Positions 1 to 5,067 of a stretch of 5,067 nt of DNA are shown in pieces; positions within the stretch are counted from its first letter, which is position 1; each line of letters starts with the position of its first letter. Both the position numbers and the translations under genes were made by a program. The notes under the pieces were generated by a model. It did not search any database. It saw only the letters and a program-made list of their open reading frames with translations, and was not told the origin of the DNA. This DNA is from an uncultured Erysipelotrichaceae bacterium (GTDB taxonomy: Bacteria; Bacillota_I; Bacilli_A; RFN20; CAG-826). Location of the stretch: NCBI GenBank assembly GCA_902801805.1, contig CADCJP010000024.1:1-5067 (forward strand), in the 5' to 3' direction.

Positions 1-1074
1 GGTGTCGCGATTTTCTATACATCAGTCTATGGCCACACAAAAGAAGCAGTGGAACTATTAAAAGAAAAGTTAGAGGCTAATGGCACTCCTAAGGTTGCTT
101 GTACTGATTTAGCACGTGATGATATGGCGGAAGCCGTGGAAGATGCTTTTAGATACTCTAAAAGTGTTTTAGCCACAACGACATATAACGCTGGTATCTT
201 CCCGTTCATGGATGAATTCATTGCCCATTTAGTGGAACGTAATTTCCAAAATAAGAAGATTGCCTTTATTGAAAATGGTTCCTGGGCTCCATTAGCGGCT
301 AAAGTAATGAAAGATAAGCTCGCTAATATGAAGAACCTCACATTTATTGACCCAACTGTGAAGATTCTTAGTTCCTTAAGTGAAGAAAACAAAGAACAAA
401 TTAACCTTCTAGCGGACGCTTTAAGTAGTGACTATAAAGCCATGAAAGAACTTAAAGAAGAAAAGAAACCAGAAGTGGATTCTAAAGCCTTATTTAAGAT
501 TGGCTATGGCTTATACGTCATCACCTGTAAAGACAATAAAAAGGACAATGCTTTAATCCTTAATAGTGTTACTCAGTTAACAGACACTCCACTTAAAGTC
601 GCAGTCAATATTAATAAACTTAACTATTCTCATGATGTGATCAAAAAGAGTGGTGTTTTAAACATTAACTGCTTAAATAATGAAGCCCCATTCAGTGTCT
701 TCCAAAAGTACGGTTTCGTTTCTGGTAAAGACCATAATAAATTTGAAGGCGAAGAAGTAATGAGAAGTGAAAACGGTTTAATCGTTCTTTCTAATTACAT
801 TAATGCCTTTATCTCACTGAAAGTGGAAACCTATGTAGATTTAGGAACACATGGCATGTTCATCTGCTCAGTGACCGAAAGTAAGATTATTAATAACATC
901 GAAACCATGACTTATAACTACTATCAGAGTAACGTCAAACCAAAACCTGATACTGAAAAGAAGAAAGGCTACGTTTGTAAGGTCTGTGGTTATGTCCATG
1001 AAGGTGATTTACCTGATGATTTCATCTGCCCACTTTGTAAACACGGAGCGGCGGATTTTGAGGAAATAAAATAA
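1..1074 (+). CDS. Flavodiiron protein C-terminal part: flavodoxin + flavin reductase + rubredoxin (5' partial)
   Basis: The frame is open at the left edge, so the start lies outside; 357 residues are visible. Residues 1-145 are a flavodoxin domain: a beta strand leads into the FMN phosphate loop TSVYGHT (7-13), followed by TTTYNAGIFP and ENGSWAP, which are typical of flavodiiron (FprA/FlRd) proteins rather than free flavodoxins. Residues 161-312 resemble the FMN-binding flavin reductase domain of high-molecular-weight rubredoxin (Hrb). Residues 323-357 are a short-spaced rubredoxin with CKVC (326-329) and CPLC (343-346), lacking the middle loop of a classic rubredoxin. By inference, the missing N-terminus is the metallo-beta-lactamase-like diiron domain. 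The protein would then be a cytosolic one-chain NAD(P)H-driven O2 or NO reductase, fusing parts that are separate in Moorella (FprA plus Hrb). The next gene, rubredoxin, starts 12 bases after the stop, so the two are probably co-transcribed. The diiron domain itself is not seen. Confidence 0.88.
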   Translation, partial: GVAIFYTSVYGHTKEAVELLKEKLEANGTPKVACTDLARDDMAEAVEDAFRYSKSVLATTTYNAGIFPFMDEFIAHLVERNFQNKKIAFIENGSWAPLAAKVMKDKLANMKNLTFIDPTVKILSSLSEENKEQINLLADALSSDYKAMKELKEEKKPEVDSKALFKIGYGLYVITCKDNKKDNALILNSVTQLTDTPLKVAVNINKLNYSHDVIKKSGVLNINCLNNEAPFSVFQKYGFVSGKDHNKFEGEEVMRSENGLIVLSNYINAFISLKVETYVDLGTHGMFICSVTESKIINNIETMTYNYYQSNVKPKPDTEKKKGYVCKVCGYVHEGDLPDDFICPLCKHGAADFEEIK

Positions 1075-1079
1075 AGGAG
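1075..1079 (+). promoter_or_regulatory. Ribosome binding site of the small rubredoxin
   Basis: AGGAG lies directly after the TAA of the flavodiiron gene, within AAAGGAG that overlaps that stop. It is 7 bases before the ATG at 1087. This is the best Shine-Dalgarno match in the window and supports the short downstream frame as a real, possibly translationally coupled gene. Confidence 0.85.
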
Positions 1080-1086
1080 AAGAAAG

Positions 1087-1242
1087 ATGAAGTACGTTTG
1101 CCAAGCTTGTGGTTTTGTCTATGACGAAGCGTTAGGCGATCCAGATCGTGGCATCGCTCCAGGCACCAAATTTGAAGATCTTCCAGAAGATTACAAATGT
1201 GCATGGTGTGGCGCTGGTAAAGACATGTTTGCCGCTCAATAA
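1087..1242 (+). CDS. Rubredoxin (51 residues)
   Basis: A complete 51-residue frame starts [14 protein letters not shown] and ends KDMFAAQ. It is a classic-length rubredoxin: the first iron knuckle is C5-x2-C8-G, the middle loop [11 protein letters not shown] (17-27) is present, F29-x2-LPEDY leads to the second knuckle C38-A-W-C41-G, and K45-D-M-F48 follows. Rubredoxins are cytosolic one-electron carriers with Fe(Cys)4, which in anaerobes feed flavodiiron proteins, rubrerythrins and superoxide reductase. Its position 12 bases after a flavodiiron gene suggests it serves that enzyme or shuttles electrons from its flavin reductase domain to other acceptors. The second knuckle is unusual: Ala-Trp replaces the common Pro-x between the cysteines. 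The start is fixed by the AGGAG at 1075. The family call is firm; the partner is inferred. Confidence 0.95.
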   Translation: MKYVCQACGFVYDEALGDPDRGIAPGTKFEDLPEDYKCAWCGAGKDMFAAQ

Positions 1243-1250
1243 ATAAAGAT

Positions 1251-1316
1251 AATCCCTTAACCTCTAATTTGTATAAAACTAATGATGAGAGAAAGGGATT
1301 TTTCTTTTTTTCTTTT
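1251..1316 (+). terminator. Rho-independent terminator of the flavodiiron-rubredoxin operon
   Basis: AATCCCTT (1251-1258) pairs perfectly with AAGGGATT (1293-1300). An inner arm CTCT (1262-1265) pairs with AGAG (1288-1291) across a small asymmetric internal loop, leaving a long apical loop of about 22 bases. A run of T interrupted by single C residues follows (1299-1318). It begins 8 bases after the rubredoxin stop. The loop is longer than usual for an intrinsic terminator, but stem plus T tract is clear. Confidence 0.85.
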
Positions 1317-1341
1317 TTGTAAATAAAGAAACGTGTATCAT
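1314..1341 (+). promoter_or_regulatory. Possible promoter of the lipoprotein gene
   Basis: TTTTTG (1314-1319) and TATCAT (1336-1341) are spaced by 16 bases, with predicted transcription start near 1348, just before the AGGA at 1351. The -10 box matches the consensus at five of six positions. The -35 is poor and lies in the T tract of the preceding terminator, so this is a weak call, made mainly because the terminator requires a new promoter here. Confidence 0.3.
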
Positions 1342-1350
1342 TATTTCATT

Positions 1351-1354
1351 AGGA
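1351..1354 (+). promoter_or_regulatory. Weak ribosome binding site of the lipoprotein
   Basis: AGGA lies 11 bases upstream of the ATG at 1366. It favours that ATG over the in-frame GTG at 1333, which has no purine-rich site at a proper distance and would place twelve polar or aromatic-rich residues (numbered from that GTG) before the signal peptide. Confidence 0.5.
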
Positions 1355-1365
1355 ACGAAAAAACT

Positions 1366-2184
1366 ATGAACAACGCAAGACTTTTATTATTAATTCCCGC
1401 ATTGTTACTCTCTTCATGCGGTGATGCCGAAAATCTCGGCACAAAAGTATCTGAAGAAAAGGCGTCAAAAATCTTTGATGATATTCGACTTTTACAACCA
1501 GATGTCGAAGGCTATGTGGTCGACTACGAATACGAAAATGGTAGTGGTGACAAAGTCAAAGAAACGGAAAAAGTCCGTTATAAAGCCAAAACCGATGGTA
1601 AAAACTTCTATTTAAATGTCAAAGAGACTACTGAAAGCACAGATAAAAGTGTTGGCAAAACAAGTTTTCATACTGAATTTTACCTCTTCACTGATAAGAC
1701 CTATGGCACAGTTTTATACTATAGAAACGAAGATTTAATCACTAAAGATGTGACTGAATACGCCTACCCACAAGGTGGAAGTGGCTACTCATATTCAGGC
1801 ATTTATTCCGGTCTTGTGTATAATACCCATTACACTTATGCAATGAACTTCTCTTCTTTCTACAGTGTATTTGATATTTTCCTTGATTCCACCTCCGATG
1901 AGGATTCAGGTAATAAAAAAACATTTTATTCATCAGGCAAAGGCAATCTTTCTTTAAAACTCACTTATAAAGTTGATAAGAAGAGTCTCTTAGAAATGGA
2001 TTATGAAGACGCAGTAAGTGGTCGCGCTGTTGTGACTATCGATAAGAATCTTCCTTCTAAATTAGAAATGGATGCGAAAACCACATATAACAACAAGCGA
2101 ATGATGAAAATTAAATATTCTTATCCAAAGTCTGTAAAAGTTGTTCCACCAGAAGGTTGGGAAGATAAACTCACTAAAAAATAA
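1366..2184 (+). CDS. Lipoprotein of unknown function (272 residues)
   Basis: The protein begins MNNARLLLLIPALLLSSCGD. This is a short type II signal peptide with one Arg, a Leu-rich core and the lipobox L15-S-S-C18, so signal peptidase II should cleave before Cys18 and the mature protein would be anchored on the outer face of the membrane. The rest is soluble, rich in Lys, Asp, Thr and Tyr, and has a low-complexity Gly/Ser/Tyr stretch near residues 137-150 (PQGGSGYSYSG). It shows alternating polar/hydrophobic stretches that suggest beta strands, ending in YSYPKSVKVVPPEGW near the C-terminus. The beta-rich body and the closing Pro-x-x-V-x-V-x-P segment recall LolA/LppX-like half-barrel lipoproteins, but this is only a fold-level guess. 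I do not recognise the family. The gene stands alone between two terminators. The start at 1366 is chosen because the signal peptide begins there and AGGA lies upstream. Confidence 0.85.
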   Translation: MNNARLLLLIPALLLSSCGDAENLGTKVSEEKASKIFDDIRLLQPDVEGYVVDYEYENGSGDKVKETEKVRYKAKTDGKNFYLNVKETTESTDKSVGKTSFHTEFYLFTDKTYGTVLYYRNEDLITKDVTEYAYPQGGSGYSYSGIYSGLVYNTHYTYAMNFSSFYSVFDIFLDSTSDEDSGNKKTFYSSGKGNLSLKLTYKVDKKSLLEMDYEDAVSGRAVVTIDKNLPSKLEMDAKTTYNNKRMMKIKYSYPKSVKVVPPEGWEDKLTKK

Positions 2185-2210
2185 AATTTCTTACTAAAGA
2201 AATATAAAAC

Positions 2211-2234
2211 GCTAGGCAATGACCTAGCTTTTTT
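2211..2234 (+). terminator. Rho-independent terminator after the lipoprotein gene
   Basis: GCTAGG (2211-2216) pairs with CCTAGC (2223-2228) around a six-base loop, followed by six T (2229-2234). An upstream AAAA (2206-2209) can extend the stem into the T run past one unpaired C. It lies 26 bases after the lipoprotein stop and separates that gene from the ABC gene. Confidence 0.9.
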
Positions 2235-2268
2235 AATGCATTTTGCTACTTTTATTTATTATTTCTAA

Positions 2269-2274
2269 TATAAT
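2269..2274 (+). promoter_or_regulatory. Perfect -10 box of the ABC exporter gene, leaderless arrangement
   Basis: TATAAT occupies exactly -12 to -7 relative to the A of the ATG at 2281, so transcription would start at or next to the start codon. The only purine-rich site, AAAGG (2275-2279), is one base from the ATG, too close for normal Shine-Dalgarno pairing. A convincing -35 is not visible: TTGCTA at 2243-2248 gives a 20-base spacer, which is long. Confidence 0.55.
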
Positions 2275-2280
2275 AAAGGC

Positions 2281-3654
2281 ATGTTTAAGAGATTTATCCA
2301 TTATTACAAAAATCATAAGCTCATTCTCACTCTTGATATGATTGCAGCGTTTTTAATCGCGGTCACGGGCATTGCCTACCCAATCATCACAAGAATGATG
2401 CTTAATGAATGGATACCTAATGAAGAACTTACCAGCATCATCATCGGTGGTGTCTCTTTAGTTACTATTTATTTAATTAGGATGGGACTTCGTTATTTCG
2501 TCCAATACTATGGACACGTCATGGGTGTCCATATGCAAGGTGAAATGCGTAGTGATTTATTTAATAAATTACAAACCCTTCCATATTCATATTTTGATAA
2601 TCACGAAACAGGCGTCATTATGTCGACGATGACTAATGACTTATTTGATATTTCTGAATTAGCCCATCATGGTCCAGAAAATCTCTTTATCGCCTCTTTC
2701 ACTGCGATAGGTGCGATTACTTACTTAATGATCATCGATTGGATTTTAGGCTTAATTCTTTTAGGAGTTATTCCAATCTTAGTCTTTGTGACTTGGTTTT
2801 TCCGTAGGAAATTCCGTTCCGCGATGCGTCGTAGTAAAAAGGCCATCGCTAGTCTTAACGCGAGATTAGAGAGTTCTATTTCTGGTGTGAGGGTCACTAA
2901 AGCTTTCACTAATGAAGATATTGAAAAAGAAAGATTTGAAGAGACAAACAAAGAGTTAATTAAGACAAGAACCGAAGTCTTTTCCTCAATGGGTAAATAC
3001 TTCGCTATCTCTCAATTTGTCACTGACTTCTTTAACGTTTTAGTCTTAGTTGTTGGTGGTATCTTCTTATATAAGAATATTGGTGGCTTTAATTATGGTG
3101 ATTATAGTGCCTTCATCGTTTCTGTTGGTCTATTCATCGCCCCAATTAATCAACTCATCATGTTCATGGAACAATTTGAAAGTGCCTCTGCTGGTTTCGC
3201 GAGATTCCTAGCGTTAATTGATGAGAAGAGTGAAACCATTTATAACGGTCAAAACGAATTCGATAAAGTGGAAGGTGATTTAGTCTTTGATCACGTCAGT
3301 TTCCATTATGAAGAAAGCAATGAAGTTTTAGATGATGTTTCTTTCCATCTTGAACCAGGTAAGACACTCGCTTTAGTGGGTCCTTCTGGTGGTGGTAAGA
3401 CCACAATTTGTCACCTAATTCCACGTTTCTATTTCCTAGAAGCGGGACACATTTATATCGATAAAATCGATATCAGTGACTATACACTCCGTTCTTTAAG
3501 AGAAAAGATTGGTATTGTTCAACAAGATGTTTTCCTTTTTGGTGGGACGATTAAAGATAACATTCTTTATGGTAAGCCAAACGCTACTGAAGAAGAAGTT
3601 ATTGAAGCCGCGGTGGTCAAAAGCAAAGACTTTCTATCGCTAGATTGTTCTTAA
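2281..3654 (+). pseudogene. ABC exporter half-transporter, N-terminal fragment (membrane domain + front of ATPase domain)
   Basis: This is an MdlB/LmrA-type multidrug or lipid exporter half-molecule. The membrane domain has about six segments near residues 14-36, 51-76, 134-152, 153-174, 241-265 and 276-298. The ATPase domain starts near residue 330, with A-loop Tyr343, Walker A GPSGGGKTT (367-375) and the Q-loop at VQQD (413-416). Homology runs to EEEVIEAA (about 437-444). The last 13 residues, from VVKSKDF, are out of frame and end at TAA 3652-3654. The bases that give these 13 residues read, in another frame, as [18 protein letters not shown], the signature region. Some 25 residues (helical subdomain and the LS of LSGGQ) are therefore absent and the frame is changed. 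As it stands the product lacks the signature motif, Walker B and H-loop and cannot hydrolyse ATP. It has no partner half-transporter gene beside it, so it would have worked as a homodimer or with a distant partner. A loss during assembly is a real alternative. Confidence 0.85.
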
Positions 3655-3947
3655 AGAATCCTCCAATCCTTATTTTAGATGAGGCCACAAGCGCTTTAGA
3701 TAATACCACTGAAATGCTTATCCAAAGATCGCTTCAAGAACTCGCTAAAGGGAGAACATGCTTAATTGTCGCACATCGTTTATCCACGATTAAAAACGCT
3801 GATGAAATCGCTGTTATTTCCAAAGGAAAAATCATGGAAATGGGTTCCCATGAAGACTTATTAAAACTCAAAGGCATTTACGCCGAGTTATATCGTTTAC
3901 AGTTTAAAAATAGCGATGAAGAAATCGCTAATATTGATATCGGTTAA
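3612..3947 (+). pseudogene. ABC exporter, C-terminal ATPase fragment (second half of the broken gene)
   Basis: From 3612 a second frame continues the same ATPase domain: GGQKQR (rest of the signature motif), [11 protein letters not shown], Walker [13 protein letters not shown] including the D-loop, then the H-loop at [17 protein letters not shown] and the usual C-terminal [19 protein letters not shown]. It has 111 codons before the TAA at 3945-3947. Joined to the upstream fragment with about 25 lost residues restored, the protein would be near 580 residues, the normal half-transporter length, so nothing else is missing. No ribosome binding site precedes any possible start here (the first start-like codon is TTG at 3645), so independent translation is unlikely. 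The conserved residues have not decayed, which points to a recent break or an assembly error. Confidence 0.85.
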
Positions 3948-4474
3948 AGTATCTTATTTCTATACAAAGAGAGAACCGCTAAGATTTTAGAATCAACGAT
4001 CTTATCTTCTTTTATCAATGCTTCAATCTCTTCTAAAGACATATACATGATATCAATGACTTCATCACTATCTAAATGTCTTTCTGCTTTGATTGATTTT
4101 GGGCAGTAATAGAAATGAATAATTTCACTAGAATAACCACAAGTAGGGGACATATCACCTAAGTGAATCATCTCAAGTGGCTTAGAGCCAGTCTCTTCAA
4201 GACATTCTCTTTTCGCGGCTTCTATTGGTACTTCGCCTTCTTCAAGCTTACCCGCTGGTAATTCATAGATTTCTTGATCTAATGCGTAACGGTATTGCTT
4301 TTCGATAATAAACTTATCATCGACTTTAATTAAGATAGCGACACCTCCACGGTGAGTGACGATTTCTCTAATTGATTGTTCCCCGTTTGGGCATAAAACT
4401 GTGTCTTTCTTTAAAGAGACAACATGACCTTTATATATTTGTTCACTATGTATGGTTCTTTCTTTTTTATCCAT
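3944..4474 (-). CDS. nudF: ADP-ribose pyrophosphatase, Nudix hydrolase (NudF type)
   Basis: This complete 176-residue protein carries a canonical Nudix box from G75 to S97: GKLEEGE, seven residues, then RECLEETGS. Glu90, Glu93 and Glu94 are the expected Mg2+ ligands and catalytic helix residues. The preceding YELPAG (70-75) and the Ser-Pro in [11 protein letters not shown], 13 residues after the box, match the ADP-ribose pyrophosphatase subfamily (YqkG/NudF), which splits ADP-ribose into AMP and ribose 5-phosphate in the cytosol and so clears a reactive NAD breakdown product. The length is normal for the family. The N-terminal region (1-40) fits the domain-swapped strand of these dimers. The gene is convergent with the ABC gene and divergent from the aminopeptidase gene. 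The ATG at 4474 lacks a usable Shine-Dalgarno site but has a -10-like box placed for a leaderless start. Substrate is inferred from subfamily motifs. Confidence 0.92.
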   Translation of the reverse strand: MDKKERTIHSEQIYKGHVVSLKKDTVLCPNGEQSIREIVTHRGGVAILIKVDDKFIIEKQYRYALDQEIYELPAGKLEEGEVPIEAAKRECLEETGSKPLEMIHLGDMSPTCGYSSEIIHFYYCPKSIKAERHLDSDEVIDIMYMSLEEIEALIKEDKIVDSKILAVLSLYRNKIL

Positions 4475-4480
4475 GCTTAT

Positions 4481-4486
4481 ATATTA
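4481..4486 (-). promoter_or_regulatory. -10-like box of the Nudix gene, leaderless arrangement
   Basis: Read on the - strand, TAATAT lies at exactly -12 to -7 relative to the ATG at 4474. The nearest G-rich purine run, AAAAGG, is 14 bases from the ATG, too far for good ribosome binding. No convincing -35 box is present 15-19 bases further upstream, so the promoter call rests on the -10 box and its position. Confidence 0.45.
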
Positions 4487-4488
4487 CG

Positions 4489-4505
4489 CCTTTTAAAATA
4501 AAAGG
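4489..4505. repeat. Short inverted repeat between divergent genes
   Basis: CCTTTT (4489-4494) and AAAAGG (4500-4505) form a perfect 6-base inverted repeat around AAAAT. It sits just upstream of the proposed Nudix -10 box and about 10 bases before the -35 of the aminopeptidase promoter, where an operator could act on either gene. No T run follows on either strand, so it is not a terminator. It may be chance in AT-rich DNA. Confidence 0.35.
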
Positions 4506-4514
4506 TCTTCTTAT

Positions 4515-4543
4515 TTGCAAACAAATCTATTATTTAATAAAAT
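4515..4543 (+). promoter_or_regulatory. Promoter of the aminopeptidase C gene
   Basis: TTGCAA (4515-4520) and TAAAAT (4538-4543) are separated by exactly 17 bases. The -10 matches five of six consensus positions and the -35 four of six. The predicted start near 4550 leaves a leader of about 20 bases containing the ribosome binding site. The -35 lies inside the 8-base palindrome TTTGCAAA (4514-4521). Confidence 0.6.
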
Positions 4544-4556
4544 AATCCACGTAGAA

Positions 4557-4562
4557 AGAAGG
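4557..4562 (+). promoter_or_regulatory. Ribosome binding site of the aminopeptidase C gene
   Basis: AGAAGG lies 8 bases before the ATG at 4571, within the purine run AGAAAGAAGG. It confirms this ATG as the start and contrasts with the two neighbouring genes that lack such a site. Confidence 0.7.
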
Positions 4563-4570
4563 TATTCCCT

Positions 4571-5067
4571 ATGGAATCTATTAAAAAAACTTATTTAGAA
4601 AAAGAATTAGCCAACTACAAGAAAGACGAAAAAAATGCCATTCTCCGTCATGCTTTAGTGAAGAATTCTTTATTATCTGTCGCAAGTAGTCAAGACGACA
4701 TTAAAGAAATGGACTTCAACTTTGATATTAATATCAAAACATTACCTGCTGCTAACCAAAAAGCTTCTGGTAGATGCTGGTTATTCGCTGCCACTAACGT
4801 TTGTAGAGAAGTCATTGCTAGAAAGCTCAACTTAGCCAACTTTGAATTATCACAAAGCTATTTAGCTTTCTATGACCGTTTAGAAAAATCTAACTACTTA
4901 TTAGAAGCGGTTATCGAACTCATCAATGAAGAATATGATGAAAGAACATTAGCGTTCCTTCTCCAAAATGGTGTTGGTGATGGTGGTCAATGGGATATGT
5001 TTGTTAACTTAGTTAATAAATATGGTCTCTGCCCAAAGAATGTTTATCCAGAAACAAATACAAGTAG
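4571..5067 (+). CDS. pepC: Aminopeptidase C / bleomycin hydrolase family cysteine peptidase (3' partial)
   Basis: 165 complete codons are visible before the right edge cuts the gene; family members are about 440-450 residues. The protein starts MESIKKTYLEKELANYKKD. The papain-like active-site block NQKASGRCWLFAA spans 62-74, with Gln63 as the oxyanion-hole residue and Cys69 as the nucleophile. FELSQSYLAFYDRLEKSNY follows at about 91-109, then DGGQWDMFVNLVNKYG and the segment PKNVYPETNTS at the edge, all hallmarks of clan CA family C1B. The catalytic His and Asn lie beyond the window. These enzymes are cytosolic hexamers that release N-terminal amino acids from small peptides, and no signal peptide is seen, in agreement. 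The start is supported by AGAAGG 8 bases upstream and a promoter at 4515-4543. It is transcribed divergently from the Nudix gene with a 96-base gap. Confidence 0.93.
   Translation, partial: MESIKKTYLEKELANYKKDEKNAILRHALVKNSLLSVASSQDDIKEMDFNFDINIKTLPAANQKASGRCWLFAATNVCREVIARKLNLANFELSQSYLAFYDRLEKSNYLLEAVIELINEEYDERTLAFLLQNGVGDGGQWDMFVNLVNKYGLCPKNVYPETNTS

Noticed and set aside
27..392. Long open frame on the - strand inside the flavodoxin domain
   Set aside because: It is opposite a clearly homologous flavodiiron frame, and its translation is a low-information mix with no recognisable domain.
1022..1204. Open frame on the - strand across the rubredoxin gene
   Set aside because: It is antisense to the rubredoxin gene, which has a good ribosome binding site and both cysteine knuckles.
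1251..1300. Riboswitch or small RNA in the spacer after the rubredoxin gene
   Set aside because: The pairing is fully explained by a terminator with a long loop followed by a T tract; no conserved aptamer-like elements are seen.
1333..1335. GTG as an upstream start of the lipoprotein
   Set aside because: It would add residues before an otherwise normal signal peptide and has no ribosome binding site; the ATG at 1366 has AGGA upstream.
1421..1615. Second + frame and a - strand frame (1742-1933) inside the lipoprotein gene
   Set aside because: Both lie wholly within the lipoprotein frame. The + one is Lys/Met-rich, as expected for a shifted reading of AT-rich coding DNA, and neither shows a domain.
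2721..2951. Open frame on the - strand inside the ABC membrane domain
   Set aside because: It is antisense to a well-conserved transporter frame and has no independent signal.
3595..3660. Programmed ribosomal frameshift joining the two ABC frames
   Set aside because: A frameshift would restore the frame but not the roughly 25 conserved residues missing at the junction, and no slippery heptamer with a downstream stem is evident.
3645..3947. The C-terminal ABC piece as an independent small gene starting at TTG
   Set aside because: It lacks Walker A and any ribosome binding site, and its in-frame homology extends upstream of the TTG to 3612; it is the tail of the broken gene.

Overview
The window looks like chromosomal DNA of a low-GC, anaerobic or microaerophilic Bacillota (Firmicutes) bacterium. 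The evidence is AT-rich spacers, purine-rich Shine-Dalgarno sites, hairpin-plus-T-run terminators, a low-GC Gram-positive type of lipoprotein signal, a rubredoxin/flavodiiron oxygen-defence locus and a PepC-type aminopeptidase. Every stop codon seen is TAA and tryptophan is read from TGG, so the standard bacterial code fits. An uncultured Bacilli or Erysipelotrichia-like lineage is a guess from general flavour, not something the sequence proves.

Layout, left to right. (1) Positions 1-1242 hold a two-gene + strand unit: the 3' part of a multidomain flavodiiron protein (flavodoxin, flavin reductase, short-spaced rubredoxin), then a 51-residue stand-alone rubredoxin, closed by a strong terminator. 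(2) Positions 1366-2184 encode a lipoprotein of unknown function with its own terminator. (3) Positions 2281-3947 hold a half-size ABC exporter gene broken inside its ATPase domain. About 25 residues before the signature motif are missing and the reading frame changes at the scar. (4) Positions 3944-4474 on the - strand encode a NudF-type ADP-ribose pyrophosphatase whose stop codon overlaps that of the ABC gene. (5) From 4571 to the right edge lies the N-terminal part of a bleomycin hydrolase/aminopeptidase C, divergent from the Nudix gene.

Functionally, genes 1 and 2 form an electron chain (NAD(P)H, flavin, rubredoxin, diiron site) that reduces O2 or NO. The other genes are separate housekeeping or envelope units with their own promoters. 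No mobile element, CRISPR array, tRNA or rRNA is visible, and no spacer exceeds 300 bases.

I did not find a clearly new multi-gene system. The observations most worth checking are the scarred ABC transporter, two genes with a -10 box placed exactly for leaderless transcription, and the redundant rubredoxin modules, one with an unusual CAWC metal-binding pair.
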